Shown here in pieces: positions 1 through 11,088 of a stretch of DNA of 64,000 nt. The stretch covers positions 8,556,001 through 8,620,000 of the forward strand of contig NC_065406.1 in NCBI RefSeq assembly GCF_024362695.1. The letters are read 5' to 3'. Origin of the DNA: Pectinophora gossypiella. Taxonomy: Eukaryota > Arthropoda > Insecta > Lepidoptera > Gelechiidae. The notes below the pieces were generated by a model, which was not told the DNA's origin, ran no database searches, and saw only the letters and a program-made list of their open reading frames with translations. Each line of letters begins with the position of its first letter. The first letter of the stretch is position 1. The position numbers were made by a program, and so were the translations under genes.

Positions 1-1846
1 CATGCATCGAACGCATGGTACAAAGTGTTGTACCACATAAGACGCAAATACATTTACGAGCTTATCACCTTAACAAATTAATGGTAATAAAAAAGTAACA
101 TAGATGATACCACTGTTTGTTCGGCTGGTAAGTACGACAGTCTTATTCTCGGAAACGCCAACTTGATAAATAAGTACCCATAAATGTCCGGTCCGGTACA
201 ATTTTAGCACTGCAAAAACATAACGCCTTATTTGAATTTCAATTCACAATATTTGAGCAATTCCAAGAGCATTGCGACACAAGCAAGCAGGTACTAAACA
301 AACCGATAATAAGTTGTTTCTTGAAACCTATTTTGATAAGGATGTTGCAATGAAGAGGCATTGCCCACGACCATATGGAGACCATGTCCTTGAATAATAA
401 GCATTTAAAACTTTACGTGAAAAATAAAAGACCATAATTTGCCCCTCTACCACCTACTTAGCAGAAGCATCAATTGAAAGTACAAACACAAATACAAACT
501 TGAAATTTAACCGGCAAGAACATTAATTGAAAAGTTTTAGTAGCCCTTAGAAGTACATAGAACATAATAACATAGTGTTGTGATGTAGTCAATATTGCGC
601 GTGACAAATGGTCCCCTGTGTCGGTGTTTGTTTGACAGTAGCCCATATTGCACAGAGGGAGCTTCCTGTCCAATTCAGCCGTAGCGTTCCGGGTAATTGT
701 GATTACATGCCTTGATGCCTTCTCATTGGGTAATGTGGACGATGACGGCGAGTTCGATAACTGTCCCGTACGCCGCAGGAACCGGACCGTCATTAACCAA
801 TCAAGACGGTACTTTGGACCCGTTTGGATGAACGCATTCACAAATATGCTTAAAACGTGTTCTTATCAAGATATTAGTTTTCACGCGCCCATCCACGCGC
901 GAGCGGCTGCGTGCTGGTTGTCGTCACAGTACGGCTAAATAGACACACGCACCCAAGCATCTCCATGTATTTGTTTCGAATATCATGCAGGAATAATCTG
1001 ACAATTTTTCAATTATTGGATACGCAGTATTCAAGAAACAATTCTGCCTTTTGAACGACAGTCGATATCAATCTACAATACAAATGTGTTTTCTCGAAGT
1101 CGTACTTAGTTTATGTAGAAGAAGACTGTATGCTTCTGGCCGACAGATTCCATAAACTCGCAGTTCTTCCAGCACCATTGTAAAAGTTAATGATATCAGT
1201 TTTCTTCATCTTGGATGCTATAATAAATCCAACTTAAATTGGCCGATGTTACAAGGGAACAACGAAATTGGGTTGCCGAATTTAATACCAGCCTTCATCA
1301 GTTATTAAAACCTACGCGCTATGCCAAATTGGGTAGTTGATCAATTATTAAAACGCAATGGTCCTGGCCTTAGGGAATGGAGCTCCTCGGACCCACTGCA
1401 GTTGGACCATCAGAAAGTAACAAAACAAAACACCCTTCCAGAAGAACAGCACGAAACACCTACAATATTACAATTATTACAGCACCTACAATTAAACAAA
1501 CACATTCGACTTTTAATATCAGGGAATAAAAAAATAATTGCAACTTTTCGTCGGTATAATTGGCAACATATTTGTGAGGAAAAAAATATATCGCTAAAAA
1601 ATACCCAGCGGTGTGTTTCAGTGGCGAGTTTGTGGCACGGTGTAAAAAAACTAGGTACTTATGCCATTTATGAGTTTAATTGCTTACTTGTTACACAAAA
1701 AACATTTAGGTGCACTATACTTATAGGTAATTATAAACAAATGACTGTCAAAGGTCCGTTAGAAGTTTATTATGCTGATAATTAATAACGGAATTTAAAA
1801 GATAAGAAAAATGTAACCACTCATTTAGTGACATTTTGATATTAAT
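1..1846. other. Intergenic or intronic DNA, no gene recognised
   Basis: AT-rich sequence without a convincing exon. One open frame of 154 codons at 1,321-1,785 (+) is long for this composition. Its predicted protein has no motif I recognise and no obvious splice context, so it is not called as a gene. I cannot tell whether this stretch is intergenic or lies inside a long first intron of the ABC transporter that starts to appear at 15,642. Confidence 0.5.
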
Positions 1847-1982
1847 GGTGGTATTAATAAACGAATCTCAACTGAGACTGCCCTCAAGATCATGCTCAAG
1901 TCTCGGTTTTTATATGAAAACTGTCACATTGACATGATCCTGAGGGCAGTCTCGAAGTTGAGATTAGTTTATTAATACCACC
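1847..1982. repeat. MITE-like hairpin, about 136 bp
   Basis: The left end starts GGTGGTATTAATAAAC and continues for about 48 bases that reappear, reverse-complemented with few mismatches, ending at 1,982 (GTTTATTAATACCACC). The two arms nearly meet, so the unit folds into one long hairpin. No coding capacity. A clean target duplication is not visible. Best read as a non-autonomous DNA transposon. Confidence 0.65.
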
Positions 1983-3093
1983 CTAGGTGTAGTTTCACAA
2001 AAGTTTCCGCTCTATGCTTGCTCTACGTAAAGAAATTCCAGCGTCGTCGTCGGCCGTGATCCGCTAGTCACGGTTACCTAATAAGATTAGTAATTTGTTT
2101 ATACTCGTAGATATGTGTAGTTGACTGACATTGATCTGCAATTAGTTTCGTACACATTTCGGCCAAACACGCAATTCTAGTTCCAGCTATTTACCTATTC
2201 AGAATAACATGAATATTTTTCTTATTATTTTCCTTCTATTTATACATTTTATTATATTTTCTAATATAGGTATTTTTCTTTATTATTTTATTCATTTTAC
2301 TAATTATCAAGGGCTTATAGCGGCTCAATAATAACCCTGACACCAGGGCTGATGGGGAGAAGAAGATTTTACTAAATTCTATTTTTGATAAAACTAAAAA
2401 GTTCTATTCTCCGAAAAGTAATTCACGATTAGAACTGCAAAAAGCTTTTTACGTAGCTGTGGGAACGGTCGTCATTCGCTTGAATTTACAGATTCGATCT
2501 ACAGTAAAGTGAAAACTGTTGTAGTGAAAACCTACATTTGAATTCCTTTAGGTCAGGAAATAATAAATCATTACGTATCAGAATATAGGTTCAACATCAT
2601 AGTTCTTGCATGCTTGTGTGACTATGACTAATTCAATAAAAACATTATAGATTAATATTAATAACAACTGCGGTTGAACATTTTTTATTCAAGTTTCATA
2701 GATGTCACAAGACAATAGTAAAAAGCTTACCTTTTTCAAAATATATAGTGAGAAAACATTGAGATTTTCCCACAACAAGGTTTATCCCTTGCATTAGGTA
2801 GGTATATCCCACATAAAGGTCTTCCGTCTTCAAACTCTTAATACACTATTACTGATACAAGCTCAAAAAATCTGCAATATGTACAGTTAAACTTTATTTA
2901 AGTACTAAATATATAATAAGGTATACATTGTCGATTTCAATCAATATTCAATACCAGTTTCTTTATAACTATTTCAAAAATCTACAAGTAGGTAACATCA
3001 AAACATAACCTTTCAAATTATTTCATCATAATATTTAATGTAAGTACCTACTTACCATCAAAATTTGGTTTTTAATATTTACTTACTAGGTAC
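1983..3093. other. AT-rich spacer, nothing recognised
   Basis: Low-complexity AT-rich DNA between the small hairpin and the foldback element. No exon, RNA gene or repeat structure was seen. Confidence 0.5.
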
Positions 3094-3164
3094 GCTATTT
3101 GGTGTGATGCTCTGTCGCGGAGCCACCATCTCCAATTCATTTGAAAACGATATAGATTACTGTA

Positions 3165-3580
3165 CGTACCATGTACATAGTGTACGTGAAAAGATTTTAT
3201 GTGTACGTGCTATAATTAGAAAGAAAACAACAAATCAAAGTGGCTTCGCTGGAGAGCATACTCCCCAGCGGAGCCACTCAGTTTGCATACTTCGAGATGT
3301 TTTCTTCCTGTAAATTGAAGTATAGTTTGATGTACGTACTACGTACATAGTGTACGTGAAAAGATTTTATGTGTACGTGCTATAATTAGAAAGAAAACAA
3401 CAAATTAAAGTGGCTTCGCTGGAGAGCATACTCCCCAGCGGAGCCACTCAGTTTGCATACTTCGAGATGTTTTCTTCCTGTAAATTGAAGTATAGTTTGA
3501 TGTACGTACTACGTACATAGTGTACGTGAAAAGATTTTATGTGTACGTGCTATAATTAGAAAGAAAACAACAAATTAAAG
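3165..3580. repeat. 170-bp tandem repeat, left arm of foldback element
   Basis: The anchor TGTACGTGAAAAGATTTTAT starts at 3,181, 3,351 and 3,521, giving an exact 170-bp period. Each unit carries a short inner palindrome around GGAGAGCATACTCCCC and a stretch of ACGTAC alternations. The copies are almost identical, suggesting recent amplification or gene conversion. Confidence 0.85.
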
Positions 3581-4308
3581 TGTATATGACGGCATGAACA
3601 AAACGTGAAGCGCTGAAGATTTTAAGAAACAATCTCCTTGCGAGAACTTTTTTATCTATGCACAAATTACTAAGAGAACCTATTTCAGACGAACGTCTCT
3701 CATACAAAACAAAGAGCCTCAGAATTTAGAGTATGACACTTGATTTGACATATAAAATTATATTGCCACACGCAAAAATAATTGTGGGGTTGCCATAGTA
3801 ATGATATGGCACGGCGTGGCAGTAGTGATAGCTTTAAATTATTTAGATTACTTTAAATTTTGATGACAAGGTTTGGTGACGGATCGGTACGGCACTGACA
3901 ATTTATGTCAAATCTGTCATAGATACACGGCCGGAAATGTTCATACAAAAAAATTGTACCATAGCGCAAATGTACCGAGTTTAGAAAATGACAGCTACTT
4001 CACCCCTCTCCTACTTCATTTCACCCCTCTGCGATCTTCCGCCATCTTGGGACAATCTTAGGTTAGGATATAAACATAGACACAAGGACAAGCGCTGCCC
4101 GCCCGGCGTCCTAACCGAACAAAATTCAAAATCAATCATTGTTTCATTGTAGTTTTATAAATGTAAGTGATCGAGTGAAATTTGCATTGAATAAATTCCG
4201 TAGTTAGCCTCTCAACTAGAAAACTGTGATATCCATACAGTATGAGTGTAAGATAATTATTATTATTATTATTTATTTAATTTTAAGATAACATAGATCC
4301 AGATAAGT

Positions 4309-4506
4309 AAGCGAAAAGACGAAAAGACGCTATATTTCACCAGTTTCCTAAAAGTGAGCTAGGAAGAACTCTAGAAGTGCAGAAGTTACAGTGTTTGTGT
4401 GATGACAATTTGCGAAGGCTTAGGACTACTGGGAACAATTGTGTTTGCCATGCGGATTGCACAAAGACATTTTTATTAAAAACTTTCCGGGTCTCTCAAG
4501 ATTAGC
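4309..4506 (+). pseudogene. Possible decayed THAP-like fragment in foldback loop
   Basis: A 65-codon open stretch in the loop contains IFHQFPKSE, which resembles the FH-x-FP core of THAP zinc-finger domains, followed by several cysteines and one histidine. The first CxxxC pair and the conserved W of THAP domains are not visible. It is bounded by stops on both sides. If real, it would support membership of the P superfamily, whose transposases start with a THAP domain. The similarity is short and could be chance. Confidence 0.25.
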
Positions 4507-4998
4507 AGTGTTATTATAAACAAAATATTAAAGGGTACAGATGTCTCTAGATAAGAGAGTTTAGAGGAAAGTTTGCCATTAATGCAAAAAGGCATATTTA
4601 AAGTAATAATAATAAAGCCCTATTTCAGAAAAAAATCCATAAAATATAAAACAAAATTAAAAAATAAAATGTTATACAAGTAAACTGCAGTCTTTTTTTT
4701 ATAAACCTTGTCATCAAAATTTAAAGTAATCTAAATAATTTAAAGCTATCACTACTGCCACGCCGTGCCATATCATTACTATGGCAACCCCACAATTATT
4801 TTTGCGTGTGGCAATATAATTTTATATGTCAAATCAAGTGTCATACTCTAAATTCTGAGGCTCTTTGTTTTGTATGAGAGACGTTCGTCTGAAATAGGTT
4901 CTCTTAGTAGTTTGTGCATAGATAAAAAGTTCTCGCAAGGAGATTGTTTCTTAAAATCTTCAGCGCTTCACGTTTTGTTCATGCCGTCATATACACTT

Positions 4999-5415
4999 TA
5001 ATTTGTTGTTTTCTTTCTAATTATAGCACGTACACATAAAATCTTTTCACGTACACTATGTACGTAGTACGTACATCAAACTATACTACAATTTACAGGA
5101 AGAAAACATCTCCAAGTATGCAAACTGAGTGGCTCCGCTGGGGAGTATGCTCTCCAGCGAAGCCACTTTAATTTGTTGTTTTCTTTCTAATTATAGCACG
5201 TACACATAAAATCTTTTCACGTACACTATGTACGTAGTACGTACATCAAACTATACTACAATTTACAGGAAGAAAACATCTCCAAGTATGCAAACTGAGT
5301 GGCTCCGCTGGGGAGTATGCTCTCCAGCGAAGCCACTTTAATTTGTTGTTTTCTTTCTAATTATAGCACGTACACATAAAATCTTTTCACGTACACTATG
5401 TACATGGTACGTACA
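4999..5415. repeat. 170-bp tandem repeat, right arm of foldback element
   Basis: Reverse-complement counterpart of the left-arm array. GTACACTATGTAC occurs at 5,051, 5,221 and 5,391 with the same 170-bp period. Copy number is equal (three) in both arms. Confidence 0.85.
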
Positions 5416-5482
5416 GTAATCTGTATCGTTTTCAACTGAATTGGAGGTGGTGGCTCCGCGACAGAGCATCACACGCTATTTG

Positions 5483-8400
5483 AAGATTATGCTGACACAC
5501 TGACATTATAATGTAATATGTGCAACTGCAGTTACTGGCGTGAGCAAAAATACGAATATGACCATGGGAACGTCACACCTCTTCTACTTAATGTTATCAG
5601 ATATTAAAAATATATCTGTGTGGCCAATTGTGGGTACGGTGATCGCTATGCCTTTAGTAATTTTAGGATTCCGAATGACAAAAGGAAAAATTGAACTCTT
5701 AATCGTTTTATTCAACAAAACGCACCTTGAGAAGCTACAGCTTTCAACTTGCATTCACCTATTTGGAAAATCACAATGTCCATTGTATTTAGGCCTATTT
5801 CGAAATATGGTAGTATATGCAGCGTAAGCGCAGTATCCAATGGTTGAAACGCATCGTTTTGCCGAGCAACAACATGACTCGGATGTTCTAGAACATAATG
5901 CAGACTACAATTGGTCAGTTTAGTGGTCTCGTAAATCTTCGGCGAAGGCGAACAATTCGAGTGTGAGGCATTCCCTCCCGCAGACGGCGACGGCGGCGCG
6001 GCGTGCGTCTGCGCACGACAGCATGTATCTTGGCACAAAGGCCTAGAATCAGTGCTGTGTGAGTGTATAGGAAGTACTAATAAACTGCGTGAGTCCCTTG
6101 TTAACGCGGCACTGCACACTCAGTGTTAATGCTTACTCACACTTCACAACATTTGTTATCTCAATTTTTCTATTAAACTCAATTAGATTACTACCTTTAT
6201 GACAGTATACACAATGACTCTGACCTACATAATAATATAAATGTAATCGCCTGGCTCTGTTTGTATCGGAAATTAAAAAGCGAGAGGACTGTATACAAAT
6301 GAACCAGAACATTGGGCCGTAAAAAAATATTACGAGTCGTTCCACACTCATTATGTACCTGCACGAAGTATCGTTACACCGGAGATATCCGAGCTGAATA
6401 TTGTATTGTGCGAAACCCGTGTTCGATGAATACAGAAGGAAGTTTAAAGAATAATGTATAAAGTCGAGTCTGTGTACTATGAAACAAAACTTATTTTTGT
6501 TGTGTGACTATAACTAAAGAGTCAGCATTTATTGCTAGTTGCCAGTCTGTATATAAGTGCCTAAGTAAGTGCGTGCAAAAAATACGATTTCTGTAAGTCG
6601 TACAAATCGACAAAGGTAAGGCATTTAACCGGTTAATTGCAACGGACGCCACATAAAAAAGTTGAATATTAACTGTGTAGGTATGTGACCACTTCAATTT
6701 TTTTCTGTATGTCTATCCAAAACCTGTGGTACGGACTTCGATATATTAATATATGGTACGGTGACTCAGAAAGGCACATACGCTGTACGCAAACACGCGC
6801 TTACGAGTACATACGTATCAAGTATGTTAAACTTGTTGCCATTCATGGATTTAATTAATTATGAGCAGGACAGCACTCAATGAGGAACTGTTTACGCAGT
6901 CAGTTGTTTATCCAAATGTTATTACGAATACACGCTCAGTTTAATCCGTAAATTACACAAAGCTAAAGATTTATTTGAAAAATATTCATTGTATAATTTA
7001 ACTTTATATTCAAAATATATCGTAAGCTTTTTTTATTTGCATCGCACCGTCAACTTCTTGGGCACAAAACTTTATAAAATGACGCATTAAAAGAATTATC
7101 AAATAAATTAATAATCAAGTAACTTTATTTATTTTTATTATATTTGTATAGCTAGACGGAACTAGAAACTTACCAGTAAGTAAAGTCATTATGGTGTAAT
7201 TACGAGTATTGAAATCACCATAGAAGGTAGTGAAACATGAATGCAAGGCTGTTTGCACGGTTGCATAGGGATCGCATTGTGTATTACCACGGTACCATCT
7301 GTACTATCCGGTGACGAAACAAATGTAAAACTACTCATCACTAGTCGCCAAACTCACACTTTATTATATAAACCATATGGGTACAATTATTATGCTAAAA
7401 TCTGTTTGAATTGTAGTAATTAAAATATATTTTCCGCAGTAAGTAAGTACCTAACTTTTTATGTAGAGTAACCTTCGTATATTTTACACAATTTCTTTAA
7501 AGCTTAAAAACATATCTTATTAGTTTATAAGTATGGAGTACAAACATATTTACGCTTTTTATGTACATGTTTGTATTTAAACATTATATATTATGAGCCA
7601 ATTAAACTACTCACTATAGCACTGCATAAATATAGACAGTACCTACAGTATGTAAATACGGATAATAATTATCTATGTAATCACAAATCAATGGCTAGAT
7701 TTTATTGTTTTTTGTGTTGCAAAACATAGACTGTTGCTATAATTCTAGAATTTGACTGGGTCAAAGTCAAATTATAAAATGCTAATTTAGAAATGGAACC
7801 CAGCATAAGATGATTAAAAATCAATCTCATTTTACTTTTCGACTTAAGTACTTTAGAATTTTATTTATGAATTATGTAACAATGAGTTTGACGGCTTTTA
7901 TTGATGACGTATTTCCATACAGGCATCAAGAAAAGTCTTTCAAGTAGCCTGACAAACTTGAAGTAATCTACACTTTGCCCACCCCATTAGGGATTACGGG
8001 CGTGAGTTTATGTATGTATGTGTATGTATATTATATTCTTATGACGCAAACTTGTTAATTGTTCTGATCAAATTAAAACCAATGTGAAATTTAACTATAA
8101 AATAATCACAATTATTGTATATAATTTCGTTATTCAACTAGAATAATTAATTATAGCTATAAAGTGGTTCTATTTGCTTTGATAATCTCCTTGATGGCAA
8201 GTAAATTGGATGGGTAAAACTCAAAATACTTTGCGATAATTATTTTGCCGATATAAATTTCCCAGCATGCATAATTCTTGCGGAGGACAGCGTTATGCGT
8301 TTTGCGACGCAAGTTGTATGACCACAACTCACCTTAATTCCTAGTCCTACCTCACTGTAATACCGTGGTTGCGCCATCAGCGGGAATCTATTCGGAATTC

Positions 8401-10940
8401 GATTGCCGGCAACAAATTTATTGAATGCACAACCAGGTGAAAATACCCTTTATACAACTGCAAACATTTTTGTGGTGGCGCTATGCGCCACCCTGGTGGC
8501 TTATAAAATGTACATGGGTATATGGGTATATGGGCATAAGTACTTCAACCGTTGAAGTATGCACCAAAAACCTGCGCGATAATGTGTATACCCAGCAATG
8601 CGACATTTTGTAAGTTGACTTTAATATCTACTCATGAAAAATGGCACCTAAAGCTTACAAAGTTAACAGAATAAAAGGAAGAAATAGAATAAATATTGTT
8701 TACACTTAAATATAAAGGGACACCACACACATGCGAATATATTTTTATAAAATGATAAGGAAAATAAAACAAAAAAAAAATGATCGTCTCAGAAAAGGGG
8801 CACAAGCTGCGGCATGAGCACGACTCTGGTATTTTGTGGATCCTGCCAAACGGTTAAATCGATAAAATATACAATTAATAGATAGCTTATCAAACACAAA
8901 GAATTAAAAGGCAATAGTCTATTATTGACTATAACGGTAAGCACCGTCAAGCGATACTTAGTAATTAAAAAGGTCACCAGTAATAATTATGTAAATTGAC
9001 ATAGCAAGGGCACTTTATCGAGATTGTTTTGAAATTAATATTCATGCCGACGACACTTCCATGCCTGTCAATAACTTTGCTTTACAATAGTTATAGTTAT
9101 CTGCGATGGGTAGCAAATGAAATTCATACAATCTCGCTTACCAAGCAGAGACACAAATCTTCAGCATGCAACTCTTCTTCTTATCGTGTGGGTTGTGAGG
9201 AATACCAACCCTATCAACCCTGGTGTCAGTCAACATGCAACTAGCGGCGAGTATTATTTTTGAATCGTAATATAAAATCTGTATAATATACATACTTACC
9301 ATAATAATTACAGTAGGTATCGACCAACCGGAAATTGTACTTATTAAAATATCTAAGAAGGTTATGGGAATAAAATATTAAAATGAAGGCAAAGTTTCGA
9401 TATAAGTATTTAAGTAGCCGTAAACTGCAATGTTTGTAAATAGTGTGAGTAAATAGGATATGCAACACATAAAGAATTAAAACATAAAGAGACAAGGACT
9501 CCGTGGTAGCCTTGGAAACGAACATGTCCGCGTATTTACATCTTAAAGTCATGGTTAAAACATTTGATTATCCAAGTTAAAATATACTTAATTTTATTAA
9601 ACATAACGTGTCTTCTCCCTCAGTAAGTTTTTTTTTGAAGTATGTAATCTGCTATTTTTAAACTGGTTGAACCTTGTTTCTTCTCTCCTTCCTAAAGTCA
9701 AACGACATAATATGGTCCACGTTCATAATGTTGTAACTTTGCATGACACAAGTCTGTCAGTATAGAGGTAGGTAAGCAACAATAAAACGTAATTTGAAAC
9801 CTGTAATGAAAACGCGACTTCCGGACGAATGCTCGTCACTTTTCTTTTGTTAAAAATATGCGAGCTTGACAATCCCCTATTCAGCTGATAGGTGGAATCG
9901 AACACGATGTTGTCAATGATTGCACGTAGTAGTGTGTCGTCGGCGCCCGCGCAGCTGGCAACAAGGTGTTGACCTTATAGCTCGCAACGTCACCATCTCG
10001 TTCCTACCGTTGTTTACTGACAGATTTCCTCACACCTACCAATATATTTTTTTGACTCTTCATTATCATCTCCGAAAATTCTCACGAACAATCTGATAAC
10101 GTTTTAATGTGATTTACAATACAATGGCTCAGATGGTCGATAAAAAGATCGAAGGATCATGTATGAATATGGTTGTTAGAAAGCAACATTTTATCTACAT
10201 CCACTTGTAATGCAAAGCGTTCCTTCTAGAACATCTCGTTCATTAAACGTTTAATATTGCATTTTATTCTGAATGTGCTAAGGTCAGTGGTGACGGTGCT
10301 AAGTTGGTCACGAAAAGTACAAACACGATAGTCGGCGCGAGTGCAGCACAATCGGCTGCAATTAGCCAGATTGTGTGAAGCGGCTCGCGTCTAATAAGGA
10401 CAAGGCGAAACCTCCACAAGCGACATTTGATACTATCACTATCACCACTACAAAAATCTTCCACAATACCTACTAATATACTATTCAGAACGATATTTAC
10501 ATTTCAAGTCAAGGCAAATAATGCAATAAAAGACGAAAAATGGACATTTACAATAACGTAATTCACGATGATTAAACTCGCTAACCTGATTTGTAAACCA
10601 CGGTGCACTCTAAATTATAACATCAACGCTAATTATCTTTATAACGTATTGTAAAACTTCAAGTAGTCACGTAGATCAGACTACTTGTTGGAATGTCGTA
10701 ATAAGCAGCTAACATTTCCGACTTACCGCATAATAGATAACGAGATTATTTTTCTCGAGATGAAATATTATATGCTGCTATGATACTTTGATACTTTCAA
10801 AGACAACAGCATTCGTACGACCCAGGTCCACGCCGACCGTCCCCTCATCAACCGGAGCATCCCCTCCGGTACGAAACCCCTAGATAGCCCCAGACTCGCA
10901 ACTTAAACAGACATATAAAATCACGATTGATTGAATCAGC
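5483..10940. other. Long non-coding stretch with scattered repeats
   Basis: No convincing exon on either strand. A GC-rich, CpG-containing patch at about 5,930-6,040 and another at about 9,930-10,010 stand out from the AT-rich surroundings and could be promoters or untranslated first exons, but nothing ties them to a gene. A SINE 3' end lies near 8,000. Short open frames here look random. Confidence 0.45.
7975..8035 (+). repeat. SINE-type 3' end with GTATGTATGTA tail
   Basis: GCCCACCCCATTAGGGATTA followed by GGGCGTGAG and a TATGTATGTATG tail. The same segment occurs near 37,280-37,330 and, more decayed, near 45,840-45,890. It matches the 3' end of a dispersed lepidopteran retroposon family as I know it. 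The 5' part is not clear here. Confidence 0.5.
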
Positions 10941-11088
10941 CGGGTCTACATGACAACCGCGAATAATATCGAGCGCTTGTACCAATAAACGATAGAATGC
11001 TATCTATGTAGATGGACGTCAAACAGCTATTGGTCGAAGCACTCAATATAATTCGCGCCGCGCTCGGCGCGGTTGTCATGCAGACCCG
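10941..11088. repeat. MITE-like element, 148 bp
   Basis: Terminal inverted repeats CGGGTCTACATGACAACCGC at the left and GCGGTTGTCATGCAGACCCG at the right (one mismatch). The inner part is also partly self-complementary. It has no coding capacity and no unambiguous target duplication. Confidence 0.6.

Larger units (their letters stand above)
3102..5474. mobile_element. Foldback-type DNA transposon with ~772-bp inverted arms
   Basis: Two near-identical inverted arms (3,102-3,874 and 4,703-5,474) enclose an ~830-bp loop. The ends read GTGTGATGCTCTGTCGCGG inward. The 8 bases before the element (GCTATTTG, 3,094-3,101) are repeated exactly after it (5,475-5,482), so this is a complete insertion with an 8-bp target duplication. 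Each arm contains three head-to-tail copies of a 170-bp unit. Long repeat-bearing inverted repeats define foldback/Galileo-like elements, and 8-bp duplications occur in the hAT and P superfamilies. The loop has no intact transposase, so the copy is non-autonomous. Superfamily is uncertain; the element boundaries are well supported. Confidence 0.9.

Noticed and set aside
1321..1785. 154-codon open frame near the left end
   Set aside because: No recognisable motif, no clear splice or promoter context, and amino-acid make-up consistent with AT-rich random sequence.
3165..5415. Regular 170-bp repeats considered as a CRISPR-like or satellite array
   Set aside because: There are only three units per arm, arranged as inverted arms of a transposon with a target duplication, in an animal genome.
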